Shown piece by piece: positions 33,214 through 41,846 of a DNA stretch of 64,000 nt (the first letter of the stretch is position 1; the number at the start of each line of letters is the position of its first letter). The position numbers and the translations under genes were made by a program. The stretch is taken from NCBI RefSeq assembly GCF_000982825.1, contig NZ_CP011047.1, positions 3,782,001 through 3,846,000 on the forward strand, read 5' to 3'. The notes under the pieces are model-generated. The model worked only from the letters and a program-made list of their open reading frames with translations. It searched no databases and was not told where the DNA came from. The DNA comes from Cronobacter sakazakii (lineage in GTDB: Bacteria > Pseudomonadota > Gammaproteobacteria > Enterobacterales > Enterobacteriaceae).

Positions 33214-33245
33214 TAAAACAACCAGGGCTGAAAATAAAGCCCTGG
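33214..33245 (-). terminator. Terminator of pyrD
   Basis: On the - strand CCAGGGCT - TTATTTTC - AGCCCTGG - TTGTTTTAT: perfect 8-bp stem with a T-rich tail, 22 bases after the pyrD stop. Confidence 0.85.
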
Positions 33246-33266
33246 CGGTCTTAAAGGGGGAAATGC

Positions 33267-34277
33267 TTAAAGGTGGGTCACAATTTCTTTAACGAGCGGC
33301 GGCCCTTTAAAAATAAAGCCGGAATAGATCTGAATAAGCGAAGCGCCAGCGGCTATTTTTTCCCGCGCGGCAATAACAGAATCAATACCACCGACGCCGA
33401 TAATCGGCAGGCGTCCTTGCAGCTCCTGGCTTAACAGGCGAATGATTTCCGTATTTTTTAATTGCAGAGGACGGCCGCTTAATCCGCCCGTTTCGTCGCA
33501 ATATTTCATGCCCTGAACCAGGCTGCGATCGAGTGTCGTATTGGTCGCAATGACCCCATCAATATTATGGCGCACCAGGCTATCGGCCACCTGGATCAAT
33601 TCTTCCAGCGAAAGATCCGGTGCGATCTTAACCGCCACGGGTACATATTTATGGTGCTTTTGCGACAGCCGTTGCTGCTGATTTTTAATAGCGGCAAGGA
33701 GATCGTCGAGCGCGTCGCCATATTGCAGCGAGCGCAGGCCAGGCGTATTCGGTGACGAGATATTAATCGCGATATACCCGGCGTAGGGAAATACTTTTTC
33801 CATACAAATCAGGTAGTCATCTTTACCCTGTTCTACCGGCGTGTCTTTATTTTTACCAATATTAATGCCGAGCACGCCGTCAAAATGCGCTTTTTTGACG
33901 TTCTCTATCAGGTTATCCACACCGAGATTATTAAAGCCCATGCGGTTGATCAGCCCTTCCGCTTCGACCAGGCGGAACAGACGCGGCTTGTCGTTGCCCG
34001 GCTGCGGGCGCGGCGTCACGGTGCCGATTTCCACCGATCCAAAACCCAGCGCGCCGAGCGCGTCGATGCACTCGCCGTTTTTATCAAGGCCTGCGGCAAG
34101 CCCCAGCGGGTTTTTAAACGTCAGCCCCATGCAGGTCACCGGTTTAGACGGCACTTTCTGGCGCAGCAGCGCTTCAAGGGGCGTGCCGGTAATGCGGCGC
34201 ATTTGCTGGAAGGTAAATTCGTGAGCGCGCTCGGGGTCGAGCTGGAAAAGGGCTTTTCGAACGAAGGGGTAGTACAT
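33267..34277 (-). CDS. pyrD: Dihydroorotate dehydrogenase (quinone), class 2
   Basis: 336 residues from ATG 34277, which has the ribosome site CCAGGAG; same length as E. coli PyrD. A short N-terminal helical membrane-associating part (MYYPFVRKALFQLDPERAHE) marks the class 2 quinone-linked form, followed by the FMN barrel. The catalytic-serine loop is NISSPNTPGLR (about 172-182), and phosphate-binding and FMN loops are PLGLAAGLDKNGE and PIIGVGGIDSV. It oxidises dihydroorotate to orotate in pyrimidine synthesis. A hairpin in the leader can control translation. Confidence 0.97.
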   Translation of the reverse strand: MYYPFVRKALFQLDPERAHEFTFQQMRRITGTPLEALLRQKVPSKPVTCMGLTFKNPLGLAAGLDKNGECIDALGALGFGSVEIGTVTPRPQPGNDKPRLFRLVEAEGLINRMGFNNLGVDNLIENVKKAHFDGVLGINIGKNKDTPVEQGKDDYLICMEKVFPYAGYIAINISSPNTPGLRSLQYGDALDDLLAAIKNQQQRLSQKHHKYVPVAVKIAPDLSLEELIQVADSLVRHNIDGVIATNTTLDRSLVQGMKYCDETGGLSGRPLQLKNTEIIRLLSQELQGRLPIIGVGGIDSVIAAREKIAAGASLIQIYSGFIFKGPPLVKEIVTHL

Positions 34278-34292
34278 GAACTCTCCTGGATT

Positions 34293-34321
34293 CCCGGTGT
34301 GCAAACCGGGGCGCTATTATC
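34293..34321 (-). promoter_or_regulatory. pyrD -10 region and translational-control hairpin
   Basis: On the - strand GATAAT (34321-34316) is followed by AGCGCCCCGG, putting the start in the run of C near 34309. A transcript starting there would fold CCCGGT - TTGCAC - ACCGGG (34310-34293) close to the ribosome site. This matches the CTP-dependent start-site switching known for enterobacterial pyrC/pyrD: starting at C builds the hairpin, starting at G shortens it. Confidence 0.7.
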
Positions 34322-34525
34322 TGCGATCCGCTTCACAAAGGGAATTGACCTGCGGCAAAAAAGCCCCTGCGAAAGCAAACGTTTTCTTTTTAATCCTGTT
34401 TTATGCGTTTTTTGGCAAAGCATCACCACAATTTTTAGTTTCTCGGGGCCAGCCCCTCTGCCACTATCCTCTCATATTGTTATTAATGTTAATCAAAAAC
34501 TTTATTTTGGTTATAAGGAGGTGGT

Positions 34526-35101
34526 ATGCGGGTTATTACTCTGGCGGGAAGCCCACGCTTTCCTTCGCGCTCCAGCGCCCTGCTTTCTTATCTCGCGGGT
34601 GAACTCACCCGGCTCGATGTTGAGATTTGTCACTGGCATATCCAGAATTTTGCGCCAGAAGATTTACTCTACGCCCGCTTCGACAGCCCGGCGCTCCTGA
34701 CGCTTATCGAGCAGCTTCAGCAGGCCGACGGCGTCATCATCGCTACGCCTATCTATAAGGCCTCGTTTTCCGGCGCGCTGAAAACGCTGCTTGATCTCCT
34801 GCCTGAACGGGCTCTTGAGAAAAAAGTGGTGTTGCCGGTCGCGACCGGGGGTTCGGCCGGCCATCTGCTGGCGCTGGATTACGCGCTTAAACCTGTGCTC
34901 AACGCCCTGAAAGCGCAGGAGATCCTGCATGGTGTCTTTGCCGATGACAGTCAGGTGCTGGATTACCACCATCAGCCGCGCTTTTCCGAACCGCTACAAA
35001 CGCGTCTTGACGATGCCCTCGACACTTTCTGGCAGGCGCTGACTCGTCGCCATCTGGCAACCCCTGCGCCGCAGTTCACAAGGAGAACGTTACATGCTTA
35101 A
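34526..35101 (+). CDS. ssuE: NADPH-dependent FMN reductase SsuE
   Basis: 191 residues, the length of E. coli SsuE. A flavodoxin-like fold with the opening RVITLAGSPRFPSRSSALL (phosphate-binding loop) and the FMN-binding stretch ADGVIIATPIYKASFSGALK (about 71-90). It supplies FMNH2 to the monooxygenase SsuD. First gene of ssuEADCB with a strong ribosome site (aaggaggtggt). The 220 bases upstream are AT-rich and should hold the Cbl/CysB sites known for this operon; I could not place them. The end overlaps ssuA by eight bases. Confidence 0.96.
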   Translation: MRVITLAGSPRFPSRSSALLSYLAGELTRLDVEICHWHIQNFAPEDLLYARFDSPALLTLIEQLQQADGVIIATPIYKASFSGALKTLLDLLPERALEKKVVLPVATGGSAGHLLALDYALKPVLNALKAQEILHGVFADDSQVLDYHHQPRFSEPLQTRLDDALDTFWQALTRRHLATPAPQFTRRTLHA

Positions 35102-36065
35102 TCTTTTTCGCCGTCACGCCGCACCGCTACTGGTAGCCGGCCTCACGCTTTTTACCGCAGGCGTCAGCGCGGCTGAACCACAGCCAGAGGCGCTGCGTAT
35201 CGGCTATCAGAAAGGCTCTGTGAGCATGGTGCTGGCGAAAAGCCATCATTTGCTTGAGCAGCGTTATCCGAACACCAAAATCACCTGGGTCGAATTCCCG
35301 GCGGGCCCGCAACTGCTTGAGGCGCTGAATGTCGGCAGTATCGATCTCGGTAGTACCGGCGACATTCCGCCCATTTTCGCCCAGGCGGCGGGAGCCGATC
35401 TGGTTTACATCGGCAGCGAGCCACCGAAACCGAAAGCCGAAGTGCTGCTGGTGGCGGAAAACAGCCCCATTAAGAGTGTCACCGACCTGAAAGGCCATAA
35501 GGTCGCGTTCCAGAAGGGCTCCAGCTCGCACAATCTGCTGCTGCGCGCGCTGCAAAAAGCCGGGCTGAAATTTACCGATATTCAGCCGGTATACCTCACA
35601 CCCGCCGATGCTCGCGCTGCCTTTACGCAGGGTAACGTCGATGCCTGGGCCATCTGGGATCCTTACTACTCCGCCGCACTTATTCAGGGCGGCGTGCGTG
35701 TGCTGACCGACGGCACCGATCTTGATCTGACAGGATCGTTCTACCTCGCCTCGCGCCCTTATGCTGAAAAATATGGTCAGTTCCTGACGAACGTGCTGGA
35801 GAGCTTTAGCGAAGCGGATGCCCTGACGCGCAGCCAGCGCAAAGAGAGCGTGAAACTGTTCGCGCAAAGCATCGGGCTGCCGGAGCCGGTCATTGAGCTC
35901 TATTTCGATCACCGCCCGCCGACACGCATCACGCCCGTGAATGAAGAGACGGCCGTGCGCCAGCAGCACACCGCCGATCTGTTTTACGACAACCATCTGG
36001 TTCCAAAGAAAGTCGATATCCGCAGCCGCATCTGGTCCGGCGCTACTGAAGGAGCGAAATCATGA
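35094..36065 (+). CDS. ssuA: Sulfonate-binding periplasmic protein SsuA
   Basis: 323 residues with a signal peptide (RRHAAPLLVAGLTLFTAG.., cleavage after VSA at about residue 26). An NMT1/SsuA-like solute-binding protein: LRIGYQKGSVSMVLAK (about 34-49), SIDLGSTGDIPPIFAQAAGA and VDAWAIWDPYYSAAL are the family's ligand-pocket segments. It captures aliphatic sulfonates in the periplasm for SsuBC. It overlaps ssuE at its start and ssuD at its end (ATGA), which points to translational coupling. Confidence 0.96.
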   Translation: MLNLFRRHAAPLLVAGLTLFTAGVSAAEPQPEALRIGYQKGSVSMVLAKSHHLLEQRYPNTKITWVEFPAGPQLLEALNVGSIDLGSTGDIPPIFAQAAGADLVYIGSEPPKPKAEVLLVAENSPIKSVTDLKGHKVAFQKGSSSHNLLLRALQKAGLKFTDIQPVYLTPADARAAFTQGNVDAWAIWDPYYSAALIQGGVRVLTDGTDLDLTGSFYLASRPYAEKYGQFLTNVLESFSEADALTRSQRKESVKLFAQSIGLPEPVIELYFDHRPPTRITPVNEETAVRQQHTADLFYDNHLVPKKVDIRSRIWSGATEGAKS

Positions 36066-37207
36066 ATCTGAATCTGTTCTGGTTTTTACCCACCCACGGC
36101 GATGGTCACTACCTCGGTAGCGACGCGGGCGCCCGCCCGGTTGATCACGGCTATCTGCAACAGATTGCGCAGGCCGCTGACCGACTCGGATTTACCGGCG
36201 TGCTGATCCCGACCGGGCGCTCCTGCGAAGACGCCTGGCTGGTTGCAGCGTCGATGATCCCGGTCACCCAGCGGCTGAAATTTCTGGTCGCGCTGCGCCC
36301 GTCGGTGGTGTCGCCGACCGTAGCGGCGCGTCAGGCGGCGACGCTGGACAGGCTGTCCAACGGGCGCGCGCTCTTTAACCTGGTAACCGGCAGCGATCCG
36401 CAGGAGCTGGCCGGTGACGGCGTGTTCCTCGATCACACCGCGCGTTATGAGGCGTCGGCCGAGTTTACCCGCGTCTGGCGTCGCCTGCTGGAAGGCGAAA
36501 AGGTCGATTTTGAAGGCAAGCATATTAAGGTGCGCGGCGCGCAGCTGTTATTCCCGCCGGTACAACAGCCCCGCCCGCCGCTTTACTTCGGCGGCTCGTC
36601 TGATGTGGCGCAGGATCTGGCTGCCGAGCAGGTCGATCTCTACCTCACCTGGGGCGAGCCGCCGGAGCAGGTAAAAGAGAAGATAGCCCAGGTACGCGCC
36701 AAAGCGGCGGCTCACGGGCGCACGGTACGCTTCGGCATCCGCCTGCATGTCATTGTGCGTGAAACCACGGAAGAAGCCTGGCAAGCCGCTGACCGGCTGA
36801 TCGCTCATCTCGACGATGAAATGATTGCCAAAGCCCAGGCAGCGTTCGCGCGCCAGGATTCGGTCGGCCAGCAGCGCATGGCGGCGCTGCACGGCGGACG
36901 TCGGGACCAGCTTGAGATTAGCCCGAACCTCTGGGCGGGCGTGGGGCTGGTACGCGGCGGCGCAGGCACGGCGCTGGTGGGCGATGGCCCAACGGTGGCG
37001 GCGCGTATTAATGAATACGCAGCGCTTGGCATCGACAGCTTTATCCTCTCCGGTTATCCGCATCTGGAAGAGGCGTACCGGGTGGGCGAGCTTTTGTTCC
37101 CGCATCTCGATGTCGCCATCCCGGACGTGCCGCAGCCTCGCCCGCTCACGGCGCAGGGTGAAGCGGTGGCCAATGAATTTATTCCGCGCCGGGTCGCGCA
37201 AAGTTAA
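36062..37207 (+). CDS. ssuD: FMNH2-dependent alkanesulfonate monooxygenase SsuD
   Basis: 381 residues, the length of E. coli SsuD. A bacterial luciferase-like TIM barrel: NLFWFLPTHGDGHYLG, the key cysteine at residue 55 (GRSCEDAW), FNLVTGSDPQELAGDG and RFGIRLHVIVRETTEEAW, which contains the active-site Arg and His. It cleaves alkanesulfonates to aldehyde and sulfite, letting the cell use organosulfur when sulfate is short. The start overlaps the ssuA stop (atga), and ssuC follows after nine bases with its own AAGGAGG. Confidence 0.97.
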   Translation: MNLNLFWFLPTHGDGHYLGSDAGARPVDHGYLQQIAQAADRLGFTGVLIPTGRSCEDAWLVAASMIPVTQRLKFLVALRPSVVSPTVAARQAATLDRLSNGRALFNLVTGSDPQELAGDGVFLDHTARYEASAEFTRVWRRLLEGEKVDFEGKHIKVRGAQLLFPPVQQPRPPLYFGGSSDVAQDLAAEQVDLYLTWGEPPEQVKEKIAQVRAKAAAHGRTVRFGIRLHVIVRETTEEAWQAADRLIAHLDDEMIAKAQAAFARQDSVGQQRMAALHGGRRDQLEISPNLWAGVGLVRGGAGTALVGDGPTVAARINEYAALGIDSFILSGYPHLEEAYRVGELLFPHLDVAIPDVPQPRPLTAQGEAVANEFIPRRVAQS

Positions 37208-37216
37208 GGAGGCCAC

Positions 37217-38008
37217 ATGACAAGCGCTTCGCAAAAATGGCTCCAGCGCGCCGCCCCGTGGGTGTTGCCGGTGGGAATTATTGCCGTCTGGCAGCTTGCC
37301 TCCCAGACGGGCTGGCTGTCGACGCGTATTCTGCCGTCGCCCGAAAGCGTGGTGGAGACGTTCTGGCGGCTGACGGCGAGCGGCGAGCTCTGGCAGCACA
37401 TGGCTATCAGTAGCTGGCGCGCGCTGGTGGGTTTTTCCATCGGCGGACTGATTGGGCTGGTGCTCGGGCTTATCAGCGGGCTGTCGCGCTGGGGCGAACG
37501 CCTGCTCGACAGCTCCATCCAGATGCTGCGCAACGTGCCGCATCTGGCGCTGATCCCGCTGGTGATTTTGTGGTTCGGCATTGATGAGAGCGCCAAAATT
37601 TTTCTGGTGGCGCTCGGCACGCTGTTCCCGATCTATATCAACACCTGGCATGGCATTCGCAATATTGACAGCGGTCTGCTGGAGATGGCGCGCAGCTACG
37701 GGCTTTCCGGTTTTAGCCTGTTCCGGCAGGTGATTTTACCGGGCGCCCTGCCCTCGATTATGGTCGGCGTGCGTTTCGCGCTCGGGCTGATGTGGCTGAC
37801 GCTTATCGTGGCGGAGACGATTTCGGCGAATTCCGGTATTGGCTACCTCGCAATGAACGCGCGTGAATTTTTGCAAACCGACGTGGTGGTGGTGGCGATT
37901 ATTCTCTATGCCCTGCTTGGCAAACTCGCCGATCTCAGCGCCCGCCTGCTTGAGCGTGTCTGGCTGCGCTGGCACCCGGCTTATCAGTTAAAGGAGGCGA
38001 ACGCATGA
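37217..38008 (+). CDS. ssuC: Sulfonate ABC transporter permease SsuC
   Basis: 263 residues, the length of E. coli SsuC, with about six membrane segments. The BPD_transp_1 domain covers about 65-250 and contains the ATPase-docking EAA motif (EMARSYGLSGFSLFRQVILP, about 155-174). It moves sulfonates through the inner membrane together with SsuA and SsuB. Its stop overlaps the ssuB start by four bases. Confidence 0.97.
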   Translation: MTSASQKWLQRAAPWVLPVGIIAVWQLASQTGWLSTRILPSPESVVETFWRLTASGELWQHMAISSWRALVGFSIGGLIGLVLGLISGLSRWGERLLDSSIQMLRNVPHLALIPLVILWFGIDESAKIFLVALGTLFPIYINTWHGIRNIDSGLLEMARSYGLSGFSLFRQVILPGALPSIMVGVRFALGLMWLTLIVAETISANSGIGYLAMNAREFLQTDVVVVAIILYALLGKLADLSARLLERVWLRWHPAYQLKEANA

Positions 38009-38772
38009 CAACAGCACGACTCAACCAGGGAACGCCGCTGTTGCTGGAAGGCGTGACCAAACGCTACGGCGTGAAAACCATTCTTAACGCGCTGGATCTG
38101 CATATTCCCGCCGGGCAGTTTGTGGCGGTGGTCGGGCGCAGCGGCGGCGGCAAGAGCACGCTGCTGCGCCTGCTCGCCGGGCTTGAAACGCCGGACGGCG
38201 GCGAACTGCGTGCCGGGAATGCGCCGCTCGCTAATGCCCGCGACGATACGCGCATGATGTTTCAGGATGCGCGCCTGCTACCGTGGAAGAAGGTGCTGGA
38301 TAATGTCGGGCTGGGGCTTACGGGCGACTGGCAGCCGGCGGCGCGCCGGGCGCTGGAGGAAGTGGGTCTGGCCGACCGCGCGAACGACTGGCCCGCCGCG
38401 CTTTCCGGTGGGCAGAAGCAGCGCGTGGCGCTGGCGCGCGCATTGATTCATCGCCCTGGCCTGCTGCTACTGGATGAGCCGCTCGGTGCGCTGGATGCGC
38501 TGACGCGCCTTGAGATGCAGGAGTTGATTGTATCGCTGTGGCGCGAGCACGGTTTTACGGTGCTGCTGGTGACGCATGACGTGAGCGAATCGGTGGCGAT
38601 GGCGGAGCGGGTGTTGTTAATCGAAGACGGAAAAATCGGGCTCGATATGGCCGTGGAGTTACCGCATCCGCGTCACCACGGCACGCCGCGTCTGGCGGAG
38701 CTTGAAGCGCGGGTGTTGAACCGGGTGATGCGTAAAACACCTGTGCCGGTGCGGGAAGTGAAGGTGGGGTGA
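38005..38772 (+). CDS. ssuB: Sulfonate ABC transporter ATP-binding protein SsuB
   Basis: 255 residues, the length of E. coli SsuB. A single ABC domain with Walker A VVGRSGGGKSTLLRLLAG (about 43-60), Q-loop MMFQDARLLPW, signature LSGGQKQRVALARAL, Walker B LLLLDEPLGALD and switch histidine in LLVTHDVSE. It powers sulfonate uptake by SsuC. It is the last gene of ssuEADCB; the operon ends in the REP-like array at 38792-38953, beyond which pepN converges. Confidence 0.97.
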   Translation: MTTARLNQGTPLLLEGVTKRYGVKTILNALDLHIPAGQFVAVVGRSGGGKSTLLRLLAGLETPDGGELRAGNAPLANARDDTRMMFQDARLLPWKKVLDNVGLGLTGDWQPAARRALEEVGLADRANDWPAALSGGQKQRVALARALIHRPGLLLLDEPLGALDALTRLEMQELIVSLWREHGFTVLLVTHDVSESVAMAERVLLIEDGKIGLDMAVELPHPRHHGTPRLAELEARVLNRVMRKTPVPVREVKVG

Positions 38773-38791
38773 TGTGTTATCTATAAATGAA

Positions 38792-38953
38792 AGGCGGGTG
38801 CGCTTACGCTTACCCGCCCTACAAACGCTGACAGGGTATTATCCAGGGTGGGTAAGCGTAAGCGCACCGACCACAAAACCCCGTAGGGTGGGTAAGTGTA
38901 AGCGCACCCACCACAGAACCCTGTAGGGTGGGTAAGCGCAGCGCACCCACCAC
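38792..38953. repeat. Four REP-like palindromic units between ssuB and pepN
   Basis: Four copies of an approximately 32-base imperfect palindrome, core GGGTGGGTAAGCGTAAGCGCACCCACC. The first, at 38792-38823, is inverted (ggcgggtgcgcttacgcttacccgcc). The next three are direct, at 38844-38873, 38883-38914 and 38922-38953, separated by short spacers containing acagaaccc or aaaacccc. Each can fold into a hairpin with GGGTGGGT/ACCCACC arms. This is the make-up of a BIME-type cluster. Position between two convergent genes suggests transcript-end protection or gyrase binding, known for such elements and not shown here. Confidence 0.92.
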
Positions 38954-38967
38954 CCCATATCAGCCCA

Positions 38968-41580
38968 TTACGCCAGCGCTTTGCTCACTTTCTCATACAG
39001 ATCGCCGGACAGCTTCGGCAGCGCCTTCAGCTCTTCCAGCGCCGCGCGCATCAGCGCCTGACGTTTTTCATCATAACGCTTCAGGCGGATCAGCGGCTCA
39101 ATCAGACGCGACGCCACCTGCGGGTTGCGGGTGTTGAGCTCAATCAGCATATCGACCAGAAAACGGTAGCCGCTGCCATCTTCGGCATGGAACGCCGCCG
39201 GGTTGTTAGTGGCGAACGCGCCCACCAGCGCACGCACGCGGTTCGGGTTGCCGAGGCTGAAGGAGCGGTGTTCCAGCAACGCACGAACTTTGCTCACCAC
39301 GGCTTTCTCCGGGCTCATCGCCTGCAACATAAACCACTTGTCCATCACGAGACCGTCGTGGTGCCACTTGTCGTCATACTCGCCAAGCAGCGTATCGCGG
39401 CACGGTAACTGCGCCACTACGGCAGCCGCGAGCGCTGCCAGCGCGTCGGTCATGTTATCCGCGTCGTGATACTGGGCGGAGACCAGCTTGTCGGCCAGCT
39501 GCGCGTCGCCAAACGCCAGATAATGCAGGCAGGTATTACGCAGCGCGCGCTTGCCGATATCCGCGTGATCGATACGGTAGCCGGTGAGTTTATGCGCGTT
39601 GTAGACGGCCAGCAGTTCATCAGCAAGCTCGGTCGCCAGCGTGCGGGTCAGCGCGTCGTGCACCGCCGCGATGGCCTGCGGATCGATGGTCTGGAACAGC
39701 TCGGCGATCTCGTTTTGCGACGGCAGCGTCAGGATCTCCGCCGCCAGCGCCGGATCGATGGTCTCATCAAACAGGATCGCGCGGAAGGCGTCCGCCACGT
39801 GCAGCGGCAGCGACAGCGGCTGCTGCTGCTGATAACGCGCGACGTTGAGTTTGATATGGGTGGCCAGCAGGCTCTGCGCCGCATCCCAGCGCGAGAAATC
39901 GTTGCGCGCATGGCGCATCAGGAACGTTAACTGCTGATCGCTCCATTTGTATTCCAGCTTCACCGGGGCGGAAAATTCGCGCAGCAGCGACGGCACTGGC
40001 TGGAAGTACACGTTATCAAAAACAAACGTCTGCTCCGCCTGCGTCAGATTCAGCACATGGTGCACCGGATGCCCGTCTTTTTGCAGCGGGATGACCTTAC
40101 CTTCGTTGTCATACAGCTCGATATCGAATGGAATATGCAGCGGCAGTTTTTCCGGCTGGTCCGCCGTTGGCGGCGTGCGCTGGCTTAGCGTCAGCGTGTA
40201 CTGCTCGGTCTGCGGATTGTAATCATCCTGCACCGTGACAATTGGCGTGCCGGACTGGCTATACCAGCGGCGGAAATGCGAGAGATCGACATTCGACGCG
40301 TCTTCCATCGCCTGCACGAAATCGTCGCAGGTGGCCGCGCTGCCGTCGTGACGCTCGAAATAGAGCTGCATCCCTTTCTGGAAATTCGCTTCGCCAAGGA
40401 GCGTATGCAGCATGCGGATGACTTCGGAACCCTTTTCATACACGGTCAGCGTATAGAAGTTATTCATCTCAATGACCATGTCCGGGCGAATCGGGTGCGC
40501 CATCGGGCTTGCGTCTTCGGCGAACTGCATTGCGCGCATGGTACGCACGTTGCTGATGCGGTTAACCGCGCGGGAGCCGAGATCGGAGCTGAATTCCTGA
40601 TCGCGAAAGACGGTCAGCCCCTCTTTCAGACTCAGCTGGAACCAGTCACGGCAGGTGACGCGGTTACCGGTCCAGTTGTGGAAATATTCGTGGCCGATAA
40701 CGCGCTCAATGTTGAGATAGTCTTTATCGGTCGCGGTTTCAGCGCGCGCCAGCACGAATTTGGAGTTAAAGACGTTAAGCCCTTTGTTCTCCATCGCGCC
40801 CATGTTGAAGAAATCGACCGCGACTATCATATAAATGTCGAGATCGTACTCCAGACCAAAGCGCTCTTCGTCCCACTTCATGGAGTTTTTCAGCGAGGTC
40901 ATCGCCCAGCCGGCGCGGTCCAGGTTGCCGCGATCTACATAAAGCTCCAGCGCCACGTCGCGCCCAGAGCGGGTGGTGAAGGTATCGCGCAGCACGTCGA
41001 AATCACCTGCTACCAGCGCAAACAGATAGCACGGTTTCGGGAACGGATCTTCCCACTGCATCCAGTGACGGCCATCGTCCAGTTCGCCCTGCGCCACGCG
41101 GTTACCGTTGGAGAGTAAATACGGGTATTTCGTTTTATCGGCGATGATTTTAGTGGTAAAGCGCGCCAGCACGTCCGGGCGATCCAGATACCAGGTAATG
41201 TGACGGAAGCCTTCAGCTTCGCACTGGGTGCAGAGCGCCTCGCCTGACTGATACAGGCCTTCCAGCGCCGTGTTCGCCGCCGGGTTGATGTCGTTGACGA
41301 TTTTGAGCGTGAAGCGCTCCGGCAGGTTTTCCAGCACCAGCGCGCCCTCTTCCAGGCGGTGATGCGTCCAGGGCTGTCCATCCACCTCGACCGAAATCAG
41401 GGTAAGGTCTTCGCCATCCAGACGCAGCGGCGCGTTCTCCGCCACGCGGCGGTTGATCTGACTGACCGCAGTGACCCGCGTTCTGGCGGCGTCGAGGTCG
41501 AAGGTCAGATCAATATCGGTAATCAGGTAATCCGGCGCACGGTAGTCGTGGCGGTATTTTGCTTGTGGCTGTTGAGTCAT
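38968..41580 (-). CDS. pepN: Aminopeptidase N
   Basis: 870 residues, identical in length to E. coli PepN. M1 metallopeptidase: exopeptidase motif GAMEN (about 261-265), zinc site HEYFHNWTGNRVT with the downstream glutamate in LKEGLTVFRDQEF (H297, H301 and E320 by comparison), catalytic tyrosine in the TLTVYEKGSEVIRML region, and a long helical C-terminal domain. It is the main cytoplasmic aminopeptidase, with broad specificity. It is divergent from pncB (about 265 bases) and converges on the ssu operon across the REP cluster. Confidence 0.98.
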   Translation of the reverse strand: MTQQPQAKYRHDYRAPDYLITDIDLTFDLDAARTRVTAVSQINRRVAENAPLRLDGEDLTLISVEVDGQPWTHHRLEEGALVLENLPERFTLKIVNDINPAANTALEGLYQSGEALCTQCEAEGFRHITWYLDRPDVLARFTTKIIADKTKYPYLLSNGNRVAQGELDDGRHWMQWEDPFPKPCYLFALVAGDFDVLRDTFTTRSGRDVALELYVDRGNLDRAGWAMTSLKNSMKWDEERFGLEYDLDIYMIVAVDFFNMGAMENKGLNVFNSKFVLARAETATDKDYLNIERVIGHEYFHNWTGNRVTCRDWFQLSLKEGLTVFRDQEFSSDLGSRAVNRISNVRTMRAMQFAEDASPMAHPIRPDMVIEMNNFYTLTVYEKGSEVIRMLHTLLGEANFQKGMQLYFERHDGSAATCDDFVQAMEDASNVDLSHFRRWYSQSGTPIVTVQDDYNPQTEQYTLTLSQRTPPTADQPEKLPLHIPFDIELYDNEGKVIPLQKDGHPVHHVLNLTQAEQTFVFDNVYFQPVPSLLREFSAPVKLEYKWSDQQLTFLMRHARNDFSRWDAAQSLLATHIKLNVARYQQQQPLSLPLHVADAFRAILFDETIDPALAAEILTLPSQNEIAELFQTIDPQAIAAVHDALTRTLATELADELLAVYNAHKLTGYRIDHADIGKRALRNTCLHYLAFGDAQLADKLVSAQYHDADNMTDALAALAAAVVAQLPCRDTLLGEYDDKWHHDGLVMDKWFMLQAMSPEKAVVSKVRALLEHRSFSLGNPNRVRALVGAFATNNPAAFHAEDGSGYRFLVDMLIELNTRNPQVASRLIEPLIRLKRYDEKRQALMRAALEELKALPKLSGDLYEKVSKALA

Positions 41581-41846
41581 AAAAAACCTTATCCAGGGTC
41601 CGTATGGTTACGACTCCAGTCTATTCCTGTTGCGTTAATGTTGCCACGCAGAATCTTTCACTTTTCAGCAGCTACGACGCAGATTGCTACATTTAAGTAA
41701 CATGCGGCACGAATTGCCCTCGACCCGCTTCGCCGGTTGTGTTGTGATCCTGCTTCAATAAACCGATAATCAGGGTATACTCCTGCGTCTTTATCTGCTT
41801 ATGCCACTGATAAACACGCGCCTGTGAGAGGATGCCAGTTCGCACC

